A stretch of 64,000 bases of DNA from Phascolomyces articulosus (lineage: Eukaryota > Mucoromycota > Mucoromycetes > Mucorales > Lichtheimiaceae), in assembly GCA_025677815.1 (NCBI GenBank), contig JAIXMP010000039.1:186001-250000 (forward strand). Reading direction: 5' to 3'. Positions 27,405 through 37,923 of the stretch are shown one piece after another. How positions within the stretch are numbered: position 1 is the stretch's first letter; each line of letters starts with the position of its first letter. Made by a program: the position numbers and the translations under genes. The notes beneath the pieces are model-generated. The model made no database searches. It saw nothing but the letters and a program-made list of their open reading frames with translations, and had not been told where the DNA came from.

Positions 27405-29037
27405 TCAGTACAGAGTATGTTGAATGGCATTAACAGGGTGAGTGGAACCAATACACTGAATTGTTTCCATTATTTTCTTTGGAATACCGGGCTCGCTAAA
27501 AATACGTTGGGATGAAGATCCTTGTTCATTGTATATAGTAGTTAGACATAGCTATATAGAAATTCCATAAAACACCATTTGATGCTGTCTTGGTGTATCC
27601 AAGAGAAAATGAAATACTTAATATTATACAAACGGCCAAGAAGGTTCTACTCAACAGAGGATTATGTAAATTATGTTTCCTCTTACCTATGAAATAGTCC
27701 ACTGTCAGCACGAATGATGTGAATAAATAAAAATAATATTATGATATAATACTAACCACCCCGTTCTGTCACTTCTTTATACAGCTATATACCATGCTCC
27801 ATCGGTTTGATCAGTTTCTGATGCTAGTGGTTGCATCATATCATTCTCGTTGTTATTCTGTTCCAGATCGCCATAATCTGGCTGTGGTGGGAGAAGGTGA
27901 TCGCCTGAAAATTTCATGTTAGTCTGACTTTTATGTCCCATCGTACTATTCTTTTTTAGCTTCTTCCTGATACTGTTCTTTTTGTGGTGACTGGTACAAT
28001 TTTCTTGGAATAACAAAGAATATTATGTGATCTGACTAAAAAAAAAAAAAAAAACTAACAGTAAGGGGCTCCTCCTGTTATTAATACTTTTGGTCTTTTA
28101 TAGAAAGTTATAAATCTTCCGTGTGTGCAATCATCCACATTGCTATCGTCTCGAGTAAAGCCATCCAAATGTAGAGTGAGCGTAGTATATCCAGCTTTTT
28201 TTATTCATATAAGGCACTTTCAGTGAGTTTTTCCCCATGATCAGACAATGGCATTATTTTTTCGAAACAAGTGGTTAAGACAAATAACCCAATATACCTT
28301 GACCGTCCAGAGAGCCTTCGAATAGTTTGTAGAGTTGGTTAATTTTGTATATTTTTATCGAGTGGTACTGGTAGTTGTATATCAATAATATCACGAGGTT
28401 TTAGATGCATGGCGATCTTCTGGGTTATCATACCTTATATTCCCTTTTGTATTGTCACAATATGCATTATCTTCTTGACTATTATTGATCGAGTTGGGCG
28501 GTATCTATCGCATAAAAAGAAAGATAAAGCAAGGAAGTATACCAATCATCCAATACATCGTAGTTATCCATCCCAAACGTAATTCACATTATTCATATTT
28601 GATCAGGATAAAATATTTCTTATCCTTGTAGTAAACATGTATCTTGATGACAAAGTTTTCGAATATTCATGATGTTTATTAAAATGGCGTATACACTCTC
28701 GTTAGTTATTTTGACCGTAGTTTCCTTGTGTAAATTGCTGATAGCCACCACAAAAGATACCTTGCTTGAGTTTTGGATGCTTCATTCATGTCAACAAGCA
28801 CAGTTTCTACTTGAGTCATATTAAAAATTATTTCAACTACTCGTAGATCTAAACTTGTGAAACGGGTATAACATGCTGTTTTCTGTGATAGTGATAGTTC
28901 TGCATCAAATACACCCTTATCACCTCTGCTCCTATTATCTCCCAAATACCATTGGACGCATTCAAAGCATAAAGTTTCTTTTGTACTCAGACATACCTTG
29001 GGTCACAAAGCCACCCAATATACTAATTCTGGAAATT
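27405..29037 (-). pseudogene. Degenerate kelch-repeat-like gene
   Basis: Read on the minus strand, 29037 to about 28900 gives ISILGGFVTQGMSEYK and, one frameshift later, KKLYALNASNGIWEIIGAEV. Together these have the glycine doublet and spaced Tyr/Trp of a kelch blade. Near 28060-28190 a further frame reads KRPKVLITGGAPYC, and 27777-28016 gives a charged, Asn/Gln-rich tail ending GAWYIAV. A last open segment (27405-27548) reads FSEPGIPKKIMETIQC and ends in TGA. The pieces are on one strand but in different frames, with stops between. Splice-like sites exist (for example GTAAGA near 27687), so a rapidly evolving intact gene is not fully excluded. Kelch/galactose-oxidase-like surface proteins are common in Mucorales. 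Confidence 0.4.
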
Positions 29038-29118
29038 ATTCAACTTTTTTTTGCTTGATTTTTTTTTTTTTTTGAAAGGCCTTCTCTCGATCGATCCCTC
29101 TTTTTTTTTTTTTTAATA

Positions 29119-32100
29119 ATGGTCATGGCTGCAAAAAAGAGAAAAGCATCCGAGAAATCAACAGAAGAAGTTGTTACCAAACAATCTGGATCGACTGCAG
29201 TAGCCAATGGTACGAGACAAGGCGAAACGAGTTTCCCTCGTGGCGGTGCTAGTGTCCTGACGCCACTTGAGCATAAAGAAATTTCAATTAAAGCAGCTAA
29301 AGACTTGTTCTCGGTAAGAGAAAAAAAAGGAGACCGTTTTTTTAATGGAGGAAACAAAAATGAAGTAGAGTGGGAATGGCAAAGGATTTTTTTATGATGT
29401 CATAACATTTTTTAATAATTTGGAAATTATGCAAAACTCTACAGGGCAACAACAATGGCATTGAGGAACCTGCAAAGAAACGATTGAAAGCGGATAAGAG
29501 TAAAAAGACTACCTTGAAAAAGAAGAGTAAAAAGAAAGAACCTGAAGTAAAAGTGGAAAAGTCGACAACTCAAGTGATTCATGATTTATCATTTAAGGTA
29601 TATATTAATAATACAAGATGGGAAAGAAGGTGGTGATTGGGGAAAATGGCCTATACTCATACTATCTCTTTATATAATCTTATAGCAATTGACACCAGAA
29701 ACAGTATTACTTGGATGTATTTCACAAATTAACGAATTGGAACTTGTTGTATCACTTCCTTATCAATTGCATGGTGTTGTGCCTATTACCGAAATTTCGG
29801 ATCCATTGACAGCAGCTGTTGAACGTGTTGCTAATCAACAAGAAGATGAAGACGAAGACGAAGAAGATGAATCACGAGAACTTCCCGATCTCAACAAACT
29901 TTTCCGTGTGGGTCAATATGTCCCATGCCGTATTTCATCCGTCAAAAGTCGTGCTGAGACAAAAAAGAAAAACTCTATTGAACTTACTTTACGTCCTGAA
30001 TCTGTCAATCGCAATGTACCCAAAGTGGATGTGGCTCCTGGTGTTGTAAGTTTTTTTATTTATTTCTCTGTGCTGCTTGCGATAGATAGTGTGTGTGTGT
30101 GTTTTTCAAAAACTAACGGTAATGGTGATTATTAGGCATTATCAGCTTACGTACAAAGCGCAGAAGATCACGGTTATGTTCTTTCCTTTGGTATCAAGGA
30201 TTTGACTGGTTTCTGTAAAAATGCCGATGCAAAGAAATATATCAAGGAATACAATAACGGTAACCCACTTGTTCCCGGTCAAATTGTGCAATGTGTTGCC
30301 CTGGAAGAAGCCAATAAGAAGCGTACTGTCAAGGTGACGTTGGATTATGACAAGGTGGCCCAAGGTGTTGTCCAAGAGCCTTCCGCCAATGTTGAAGCTG
30401 TTGTGCCAGGATTATTGGTCAAGGGTACTGTGCAAGCTGTGGAAGAAAATGGATTGAGTATCAAGTTTATGGGATTATATGATGCTACCATCGATGCTGT
30501 CCATTTACCCCAATCCAGTGACAACTATAAAATCGGTGAAAACATTCAATTCCGTATTTTATTCTGCATTTTTGATTCCGAACCCAAACGTATTGCAGGT
30601 ACTTTATTATCCCATCTTATCCACCTCAATGCACCCAAAGATTTCACCGAAAACTTGCGTACATATGGTACCATGTTGGATAAAGTGACTGTCACTCGTG
30701 TCGCTGGTAAAAAGGGTGTGTTTGTTTCGATCGATGATTTGGAAGATGTTCGTGGATTTGTTCATATTAGTAATTTGACCGACGGCCGTATCGATAAATT
30801 GACCAAAGACGATGAAAATTTCAGTGTTGGATCCGAACATCGTGCTCGCGTTTTGAACTATAGTGCTTTGGATGCATTAGTGTTATTGACTACCAAGGAA
30901 AGTACTTTGGAAGATGCTTTCATGCGTATCAGCGATGTTCCTGTTGGCGAAGAAGTTGATGGTACTGTGGTGAATGTTGTTGACGCTGGTATTATTGTTC
31001 GTCTTTCTTCTACCATTCAAGCTCTTGTTCCTACCATGCATATGGCTGATGTCAAATTGACCCACCCTGAAATCAAGTTTAAGAAGGATAGCAAAGTTCG
31101 TGCTCGCGTTCTTTCTGTGGATCCTGGCAAACGTCGTGTGTATTTGACCTTGAAGCGAAGCTTATTGGAAACCAACTTACCCTTGATCAAGGATTGGGAA
31201 TCCCTTGAAGAAGGTGTTGTCAGTCATGGTACCATTATCAGTATTCGCGACCGTGGTGCTACCGTCCGTTTCTATAACAACATTTCTGGTTTTGTTCCTG
31301 CCAGCCATATGACTGAAACCAAGGTCGCAAATCTTTCCTCTGTTTTCCGTCTTGGTCAAACAGTCAAGGCCACTGTCATGAAATTGGACAAGGCGGATAA
31401 CTTGATGTTGCTTTCCTTGATCAAGGCCGCTCAAGCCAAACGTGAAGAAAAGAAGGCCAAAAAACAAGCCAAGGATGCCAAATATGCTGTCGGACAAATT
31501 GTATCTGCTACTATTAAGGAAATCAAACCTACCCAACTCAATATTGAACTTGAAAATGGTCGTGAAGGTCGTGTTCATATCAATGAAGCATTCACCTCCT
31601 TGAAGCAAATAAAGAACCGCCGTAAACCATTATCGGGTAACTTCAAAAAGGGTGAATCTATCCAAGTCAAGATTGTGGGTTCGCGTGAATCCAAAACCCG
31701 TAAATTCTTACCCATTTCTGCTACTGGTGAAGTCAAGAGCATTGCAGAATGTTCATTAAACACAGAAAGTGACAAGGTAGTGTTGGAACAAAAGGATTTC
31801 AAGGTCGGTGATCAAGTCCTTGGTTTTGTCAAATCTGTTGAAAAACGTCGTATCGAAGTGACCTTGGGTATGAATATCATGGGTCAAGTCCGTAATCAAC
31901 TTGTTTCCAAGGATCTTGATTATTGTCGAAATCACAAATTCATTGTCGGTGAAGCCGTCCCTGTCGAAGTTTTGTCCAAGGATGAAGAACATCATGTCAT
32001 TGAATTGATTGCTCAAGATAAATCGATTCCTCGTATTCATTCCATTGATTCTGTGGAAGAAGGCATGGTTGGTATTGGTCTGGTTACCAAGATCATGCGT

Positions 32101-33897
32101 GCTTATGGATTGGTGGTTCAATTAAGTTCAGGTGTCAATGGTCGTGTTCACCGTATCGATTTACTCGATTCTTACACCGAAAACCCAACCGAATCCTTCA
32201 AAGAAGGTATGTTGGTTCGCTATGCCGTTGCTGGTGTCGACAAGGACAAGAAGCGTATTGAATTATCTTTGCGTCAATGTCATATCAATCCTGAGGCTGT
32301 AGAAGAAAACAGTACTGACAAGGAAATCAACTCTGTTGAAGATTTGGAAACCGGTCAAGTCTTGTCTGGTTATGTTGATAATGTTGCCAATTCTGGTGTC
32401 TTTATCAGTTTGGGTCGCAAAGTCAACGCACGTGTCAAGATTGCTCATATTTCGGATGAATTTATCAAGGAATGGCAAAAGGTGTTCAAGGTCGGTCAAT
32501 TGGTACGATGCAAGATCTTACATGTGGATGTGGAAAATAAACAAGTCGAAGCTACTTTGAAAAAGAGTCTTATTGAAGGTATTCCTGTACCCAAGAAGAA
32601 AAAGAAAGCTCAAGTTGAAGATAGCGATGAAGAAATGGAAGATGCTTCTTCTGATGATAACGACGAAGAGGGGGAAGAAGAAGAAGATGAAGAAGAAGAA
32701 AAAGTAGAGGAAGATTCTGATGAAGAAGTATTGGATGTCATGGATATTGATGAAGATATGCTTGAATCAGCACAACAAAAAGATGAAGACTCCTCTGATG
32801 AAGATGCGTCCTCAGATGAAGAAGACGATACTGATGCACTCAAAATCAATGGCGGCTTTGATTGGACCGGTCAAGTTCCTGATGATACCAACCAAGATGA
32901 TGATGCTTCTTCGGATGAATCCTCTTCGGACGAAGAAGATGACAAGCACAAAAAGAACAAGGGCAAAAAGCAACAAGTCGAAGATAAGACAGCCGAATTA
33001 TCCACCAATGCTCCACAAAGTGCTGCCGATTATGAACGTTTATTAGTAGGTTCCCCTGATTCTTCTTACATGTGGATCAATTATATGGCCCATCAACTCC
33101 AATTATCCGAAATTGAAAAGGCACGTGAAATCGGTGAACGTGCCTTGACCACCATCAATTTCCGTGAAGAACAAGAAAAGTTGAACGTCTGGGTAGCTAT
33201 GCTCAATTTGGAAAACAGTTATGGTAACGACGAAACCTTGGATGCCATCTTCAAACGTGCCTGTGTCTATTGTGAAGCCGAAAAGGTGTATTTGCAACTG
33301 GCCAATATTTACGAACGTAGTAACAAGGTGGAAAAAGCCGAAGCCTTGTGGCAAGACATGACCAAACAATTCTCACAAAACCCCAAAGTGTGGACACAAT
33401 TTGGCTTGTTTTATCTTAAGCAAGAGAATGTAGAAGGTGCTCGTCAATTGTTGCAACGTAGTTTAAAGGTGTTGCCCAAGTTTGCTCATATTGAAACCAT
33501 TAGCAAGTTTGCTCAGATGGAATTCAAACATGGTGAACCAGAACGAGGACGTACTATCTTTGAAGGATTGTTGAGCAATCACCCAAAACGTATTGATCTG
33601 TGGAGTGTCTTTTTAGATATGGAAATTAAAGCAGGAGATCAAGACATGATCAGGTAATAATAATACACATCTATCTTTGTAGAATATGATCAAAAAGTCT
33701 TCCATATGGATGATGTATACTCATTATAATTTTATCAATTTAGACGTCTTTTCGAACGTGTTACTGCCATGAAGATCTCCTCCAAAAAGATGAAGTTCTT
33801 TTTCAAAAAATGGTTACAATATGAAAATGAACATGGTACCGAAGATGATGCTGACCGAGTCAAAGAAAAGGCTTTGGAATACGTGAATAACGCATAA
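29119..33897 (+). CDS. RRP5: rRNA biogenesis protein RRP5 (S1 repeats plus HAT repeats)
   Basis: Five exons (29119-29313, 29445-29597, 29686-30045, 30136-33653, 33744-33897) encode 1459 residues. A Lys-rich N-terminus precedes a long array of S1 RNA-binding domains (about 120-1050), seen as repeated patterns such as VxGxVxxVxDxGxxVxL and RARVLSVDPGKRRVYLTLK. A strongly acidic Glu/Asp/Ser linker covers about 1060-1180, and HAT/TPR-type helical repeats fill 1190-1459 (for example NPKVWTQFGLFYLKQENVEGARQLL). RRP5 is known to bind pre-rRNA near sites A2/A3 in the nucleolus and is needed for both ribosomal subunits. The 1459-residue length is shorter than the yeast protein (about 1730), suggesting fewer S1 repeats. 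Codon use is more biased than in neighbours, consistent with good expression. ATGs at 29119 and 29125 are both possible starts. Confidence 0.93.
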
Positions 33898-34258
33898 TTT
33901 TTCTATTTTTTTTTTCTTGTTTTATATACTCTCTCATCATCCATCCCAATCCTATCTCCCATATAATTTTTTATCTTCATTTTTGCACCACCACTCCCTT
34001 AATACACGCAAGCACACGCACTACCTTTTCATATATTTACATTTTTTATAACACAACTTCATACACACATACGTACGTACATCCGCAAAAAAAGTTAAAA
34101 AAAACTTGTATTTTCCTTCTCTACATTTTTTCTTCCTTTTTTATTTTATTTTATTATTGCAGCTCATTAAAAACCATTTTTACATTATTTCTTGAAAAAA
34201 AAAAGAACTTGATTGTATTTTCAGATCATTTATCTTTGTATATATACCATAAAAGACC
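33898..34258. other. RRP5-VPS28 intergenic spacer
   Basis: 361 bases holding the RRP5 3' end (T-rich with AATAC-type sites, ACGTACGTAC near 34071) and the short promoter of VPS28. No coding sequence is seen. Confidence 0.6.
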
Positions 34259-35671
34259 ATGGAATCACCTAGTGCACATAATCATGTCCCGAGATATGCT
34301 CCCAATTATTATCCAAGTAAATGTCAAAAACTATTGGTTCATGATACCACTTAATGTAACAATAAACTAAGTTATACTTTTTATTTGTTTCTACCAGCAA
34401 TTAATCTAGATGAGGTACGAATAACAATGACGACAATGGCGACAGACCCTTATTTTCTAAACTGTTATTTATAATTGTAGGAAGTACGATTATTCAATAA
34501 TAATAAGGATCGTGAAAAATATGATAATATGGCAGATATCTTTGCCATTATTGTACTTATGGAACATCTTGAAAAAGCATTTATACGTGACTCCATTACA
34601 GCCGAAGAGTAAGTTTCTCTCCTATTTTTTTTCTAACAGACACGTAGACGCACGATAATAAAGGAGAGTCGAGGAGTGGGGAGGAGTCTTCGGAAGAGGA
34701 GTAAGACAAGACATGTGGGGAGTAGTTTATTTAAAAGGGTTTCTTGTTCTTGTTCTTGTCGATGGAACATGGATATGGGGTCATGATGGAGAAAGAGAAT
34801 AGAAGAAACAACTTCTTTTTACAGCAGGGATTCAAATAGGGTATATAATAAGATACGCTTATTGACATAAGATGGATGTTTATTATGATAGATATACACC
34901 TCAATGTGCTAACTTGATTGCGAAATACAAAACAACAATGACATTCTTGTCAGAAAGTGTGACCAATCTTGAAACTTTCATGAATGATTATAAGGTTCAT
35001 ATATAACTCTCTTTTTTTTTTAAAAAAGAAAAGCCCGCTTTAATGCTAATGATGGGGGGATTTGTGTGCGTGTGTAATGCAATGTTATCATCGTGAAAAT
35101 GGGGAACCTTTTTTTTTTTTTTACGGGGGGAATGATTCTCTTTTTTTTAATGTTCGACTCTTTTATTTTTAGCTAACGTGCCCAGCTGCTGTAAATCGAT
35201 TCAAAATTGGAGTACCTGCCACTTATGAACATGCTGTGGGTGATAATAAACAAGATGTTGGTAAATCTGCTAAATATATTGCAGAAACTGTACTGGTACG
35301 TTCGTTTAGATGTTTTGTGAAGGAATAATAGAAAGATAAACTGATTCATTCAACAATATAATATATATATATATATATAGCATTTTATTACAGTGATGGA
35401 TACATTACGATTAAATCGACATGCAGTGGATGAACTTCATCCTATTTTAGCAGATTTAATTCAATCATTGAATAATGTACCTGGACTTCCTGCCGATTTT
35501 GATGGACGAACCAAAGTAAGACAATGGCTTATCACATTAAATGCAATGAAAGCAAGCGATGAAATAACAGAAGAACAAGCGCGTCAGATGTTATTTGAAA
35601 TGGAACAGTCGCACACCGAATTTTATCGATTGTTGAGTGGTGATCAAAAGTCGATTGATGGGTCTACTTGA
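34259..35671 (+). CDS. VPS28: ESCRT-I subunit VPS28
   Basis: Six exons (34259-34316, 34398-34414, 34481-34608, 34892-34994, 35173-35295, 35381-35671) encode 239 residues, the usual VPS28 size. The N-terminal part (YYPTINLDEEVRLFNNNKDR, then MADIFAIIVLMEHLEKAFIRD) is the ESCRT-I core-binding half. The C-terminal part (about 145-239, with DTLRLNRHAVDELHPILADL and KVRQWLITLNAM) is the four-helix bundle known to bind ESCRT-II. The protein sorts ubiquitinated membrane cargo into multivesicular endosomes. Exon 2 is only 17 nt (codes for the INLDE segment), easily missed by gene finders. Confidence 0.95.
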
Positions 35672-36262
35672 TTCTTCTTGCTCTTCTTATTATCATAATA
35701 ATAAAGTTGGAACATATATATATATATGTATGTATACACTATACTGTAACCATTTTTCATCGTCTTTGTACCTTATAATGCTGGTTGTTTTTCTGTTACA
35801 TATAAAGTATATATAACTTAAAAGGAAGGTCTATGATGTTATATCCATCACCATCATCATCTGTCCCCCAAATATTAGAACGAACAAAACCCCCTCGGGA
35901 TGCATGTTCCGAACCTTTTTTGTTGTGCGTTAAATGGTGATGTTCCATAATATGATGCGTGTGTGTAATAATCATCTTTTTTAGGTCGGGCGCAATCAAA
36001 TAAGCCTTTAGGTTGTCCCCCTAACACTGTGTTGTGTGTGAGAGAGTTACGATTTGAAATTGAGTTGTGTGGTGTGTGGGTGTGTTTTGGTGAGTGCGTC
36101 CTTAAACACCTTTTTTTTTTCTTTTTCTTTTTCTCTTTTTTTCTTTCTTTCCACTTTTTCTCACTTTTAACTTTTTTACTTTTTTTTTTACACGTCGTAT
36201 ATATATTTTCTATTATATATACCTATACAATTCATATACTTTTTACAACTCAATCTTAAACA
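35672..36262. other. VPS28-14-3-3 intergenic spacer
   Basis: About 590 bases with a TA microsatellite (35717-35730), a G/T-rich section (36020-36095) and the pyrimidine tract described separately. No gene is seen; the small minus-strand frame at 35796-35999 is His-rich low complexity. Confidence 0.55.
36111..36189 (+). promoter_or_regulatory. Pyrimidine-rich core promoter tract of the 14-3-3 gene
   Basis: Nearly continuous T/C for about 80 bases (TTTTTCTTTTTCTC and so on), ending 74 bases before the ATG at 36263 and followed by a TATATATA stretch. Such CT-rich blocks are typical ahead of strongly expressed fungal genes. The role is inferred from position. Confidence 0.5.
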
Positions 36263-37326
36263 ATGACTACACGCGAAGATTACGTTTACTTGGCTAAACT
36301 TGCCGAACAAGCTGAACGATATGAAGGTATGTAATATATATATATAGAGTTTGGTCTTATATCAAATGAATACAAATACAATAGACAGAAAGATATTAAC
36401 AACAACAATAGAAATGGTCGAGAATATGAAACATGTTGCTGCATCAGGACAAGAATTATCTGTTGAAGAACGTAACTTGTTAAGCGTGGCGTACAAAAAC
36501 TCGATCGGGGCCCGTCGTGCATCCTGGCGCATCGTTTCATCGATTGAAGAAAAGGAAAAATCCAAGGGAAATACAGATCATGTGGAAAAGATTCAAGGCT
36601 ATCGAAACAAAATCGAAGATGAACTCAAAGGTGTATGCAATGATATCCTCAATGTATTGGATGATCATTTGGTCAAGTCAGCTTCCAATGGTGAATCAAA
36701 AGTGTTTTATTTGAAAATGAAGGGTGATTACTTGCGTTACCTTGCTGAGTTTTTAGTGGGTACCGACAAGGAAGGAGCAGCTACAAAGTCCGGCGAAGCC
36801 TATGAAGAAGCCTTTAATGTGGCAGTGACAGAATTGCCTCCCACGCATCCTATTCGTCTTGGCTTGGCTTTGAATTATTCCGTCTTTTACTATGAAATCA
36901 AGTCTTCGCCCTCCAAGGCTTGTCAGTTGGCAAAACAAGCCTTTGATGATGCTATTGCTGAACTTGATACCCTCAGTGAAGAATCGTACAAGGATTCTAC
37001 TTTGATCATGCAATTGTTGAGAGATAACTTGACTTTGTGGATGAGTGATATGCAGGATGGTAAGTCTTTTTCTTTTCTTATATGTATATATATATACGCG
37101 TGAGGGAGAATAGATAGGATGCTGTATGTGATAAGGAGAAATACATGTACACAAGGAACAAGGAGAGAAAGAAAGAAAGAGAGGAGGATCATTCATTCAT
37201 TTCGTTCTTTCTAATCTATTATTTTATATCTTCATGATCTTCATAGATGATAAACCACAAGCAGCTGCTGCAGAAAATAATCAATCATCGACAGCAGAAC
37301 AATCCGAAGCAGCACCACAACAATAA
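36263..37326 (+). CDS. 14-3-3 phosphoserine-binding adaptor protein
   Basis: Three exons (36263-36326, 36412-37059, 37247-37326) encode 263 residues. The sequence follows the 14-3-3 fold throughout: [20 protein letters not shown] at the dimer interface, then [37 protein letters not shown], and [18 protein letters not shown] in the last helices. The Lys-Arg-Arg-Tyr phosphopeptide-binding residues appear present. The tail is short and rich in Ala and Gln, less Gln-rich than yeast BMH proteins. 14-3-3 proteins dimerise and bind phosphorylated clients in signalling, metabolism and cell cycle. A CT-rich promoter tract and biased codon use suggest strong expression. Confidence 0.96.
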
Positions 37327-37923
37327 TCTACCAAATATTATTATCACATCCCTTTATCATTAAAGATTTCATACACTCACACACACAAACATACATTACG
37401 CACAGAGACACTGCTATTACTACTACTTCAAAAAGAATCAAAAAATACGACACATCACATATTAAAAAAAAGAACCATAAAAATAATAACGAAGAACTCA
37501 AGAACAAATTTATTATAAAATATATAAAATAAGGAGATGGTTACTGGGGTTTGAGGGTTTGAAGGAGGGGAAGAAAGAAAAAAAATGTGACAAGCAAAAG
37601 CAAGATGGGGAGATACGTGTGTTTTGGTAATTATATACACAATTGTGACAGTGAGTGATTTAGTTATAAAAAGTGTTTGATAATGTTATTGTATACCATT
37701 CTTTTTTTCTTTTACATTATAAAAAAAAGGAAAAAAGACATACGAATGCAAAATAAGTTGATGGAAGTATAGTGTGTGTTTGAGAAGAAATGGAATTTTT
37801 GTTGTTGTTTGTTTGTTGTGCTATGAAATATGGATGTGATGAGTGTTTGTGTATAAAATATATGTAAGGTTTTGTTTTTGAGAAAAAAAAACCCCCCAAG
37901 GAAGATCATCCCACATTTTCTTT
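37327..37923. other. Convergent 3' spacer between 14-3-3 and MAPK phosphatase genes
   Basis: About 600 bases between two convergent stop codons. It holds both 3' ends: A-rich on the left, and on the right a G/T-rich stretch with GTTGTTGTTTGTTTG. No coding region is supported; the minus-strand frames here are low complexity. Confidence 0.6.

Noticed and set aside
31177..32121. Several minus-strand frames
   Set aside because: Antisense shadows of the RRP5 S1 array caused by its biased codon use.
32610..32849. Serine-rich minus-strand frame
   Set aside because: Mirror of the Asp/Glu codons of RRP5; antisense of a repetitive acidic linker.
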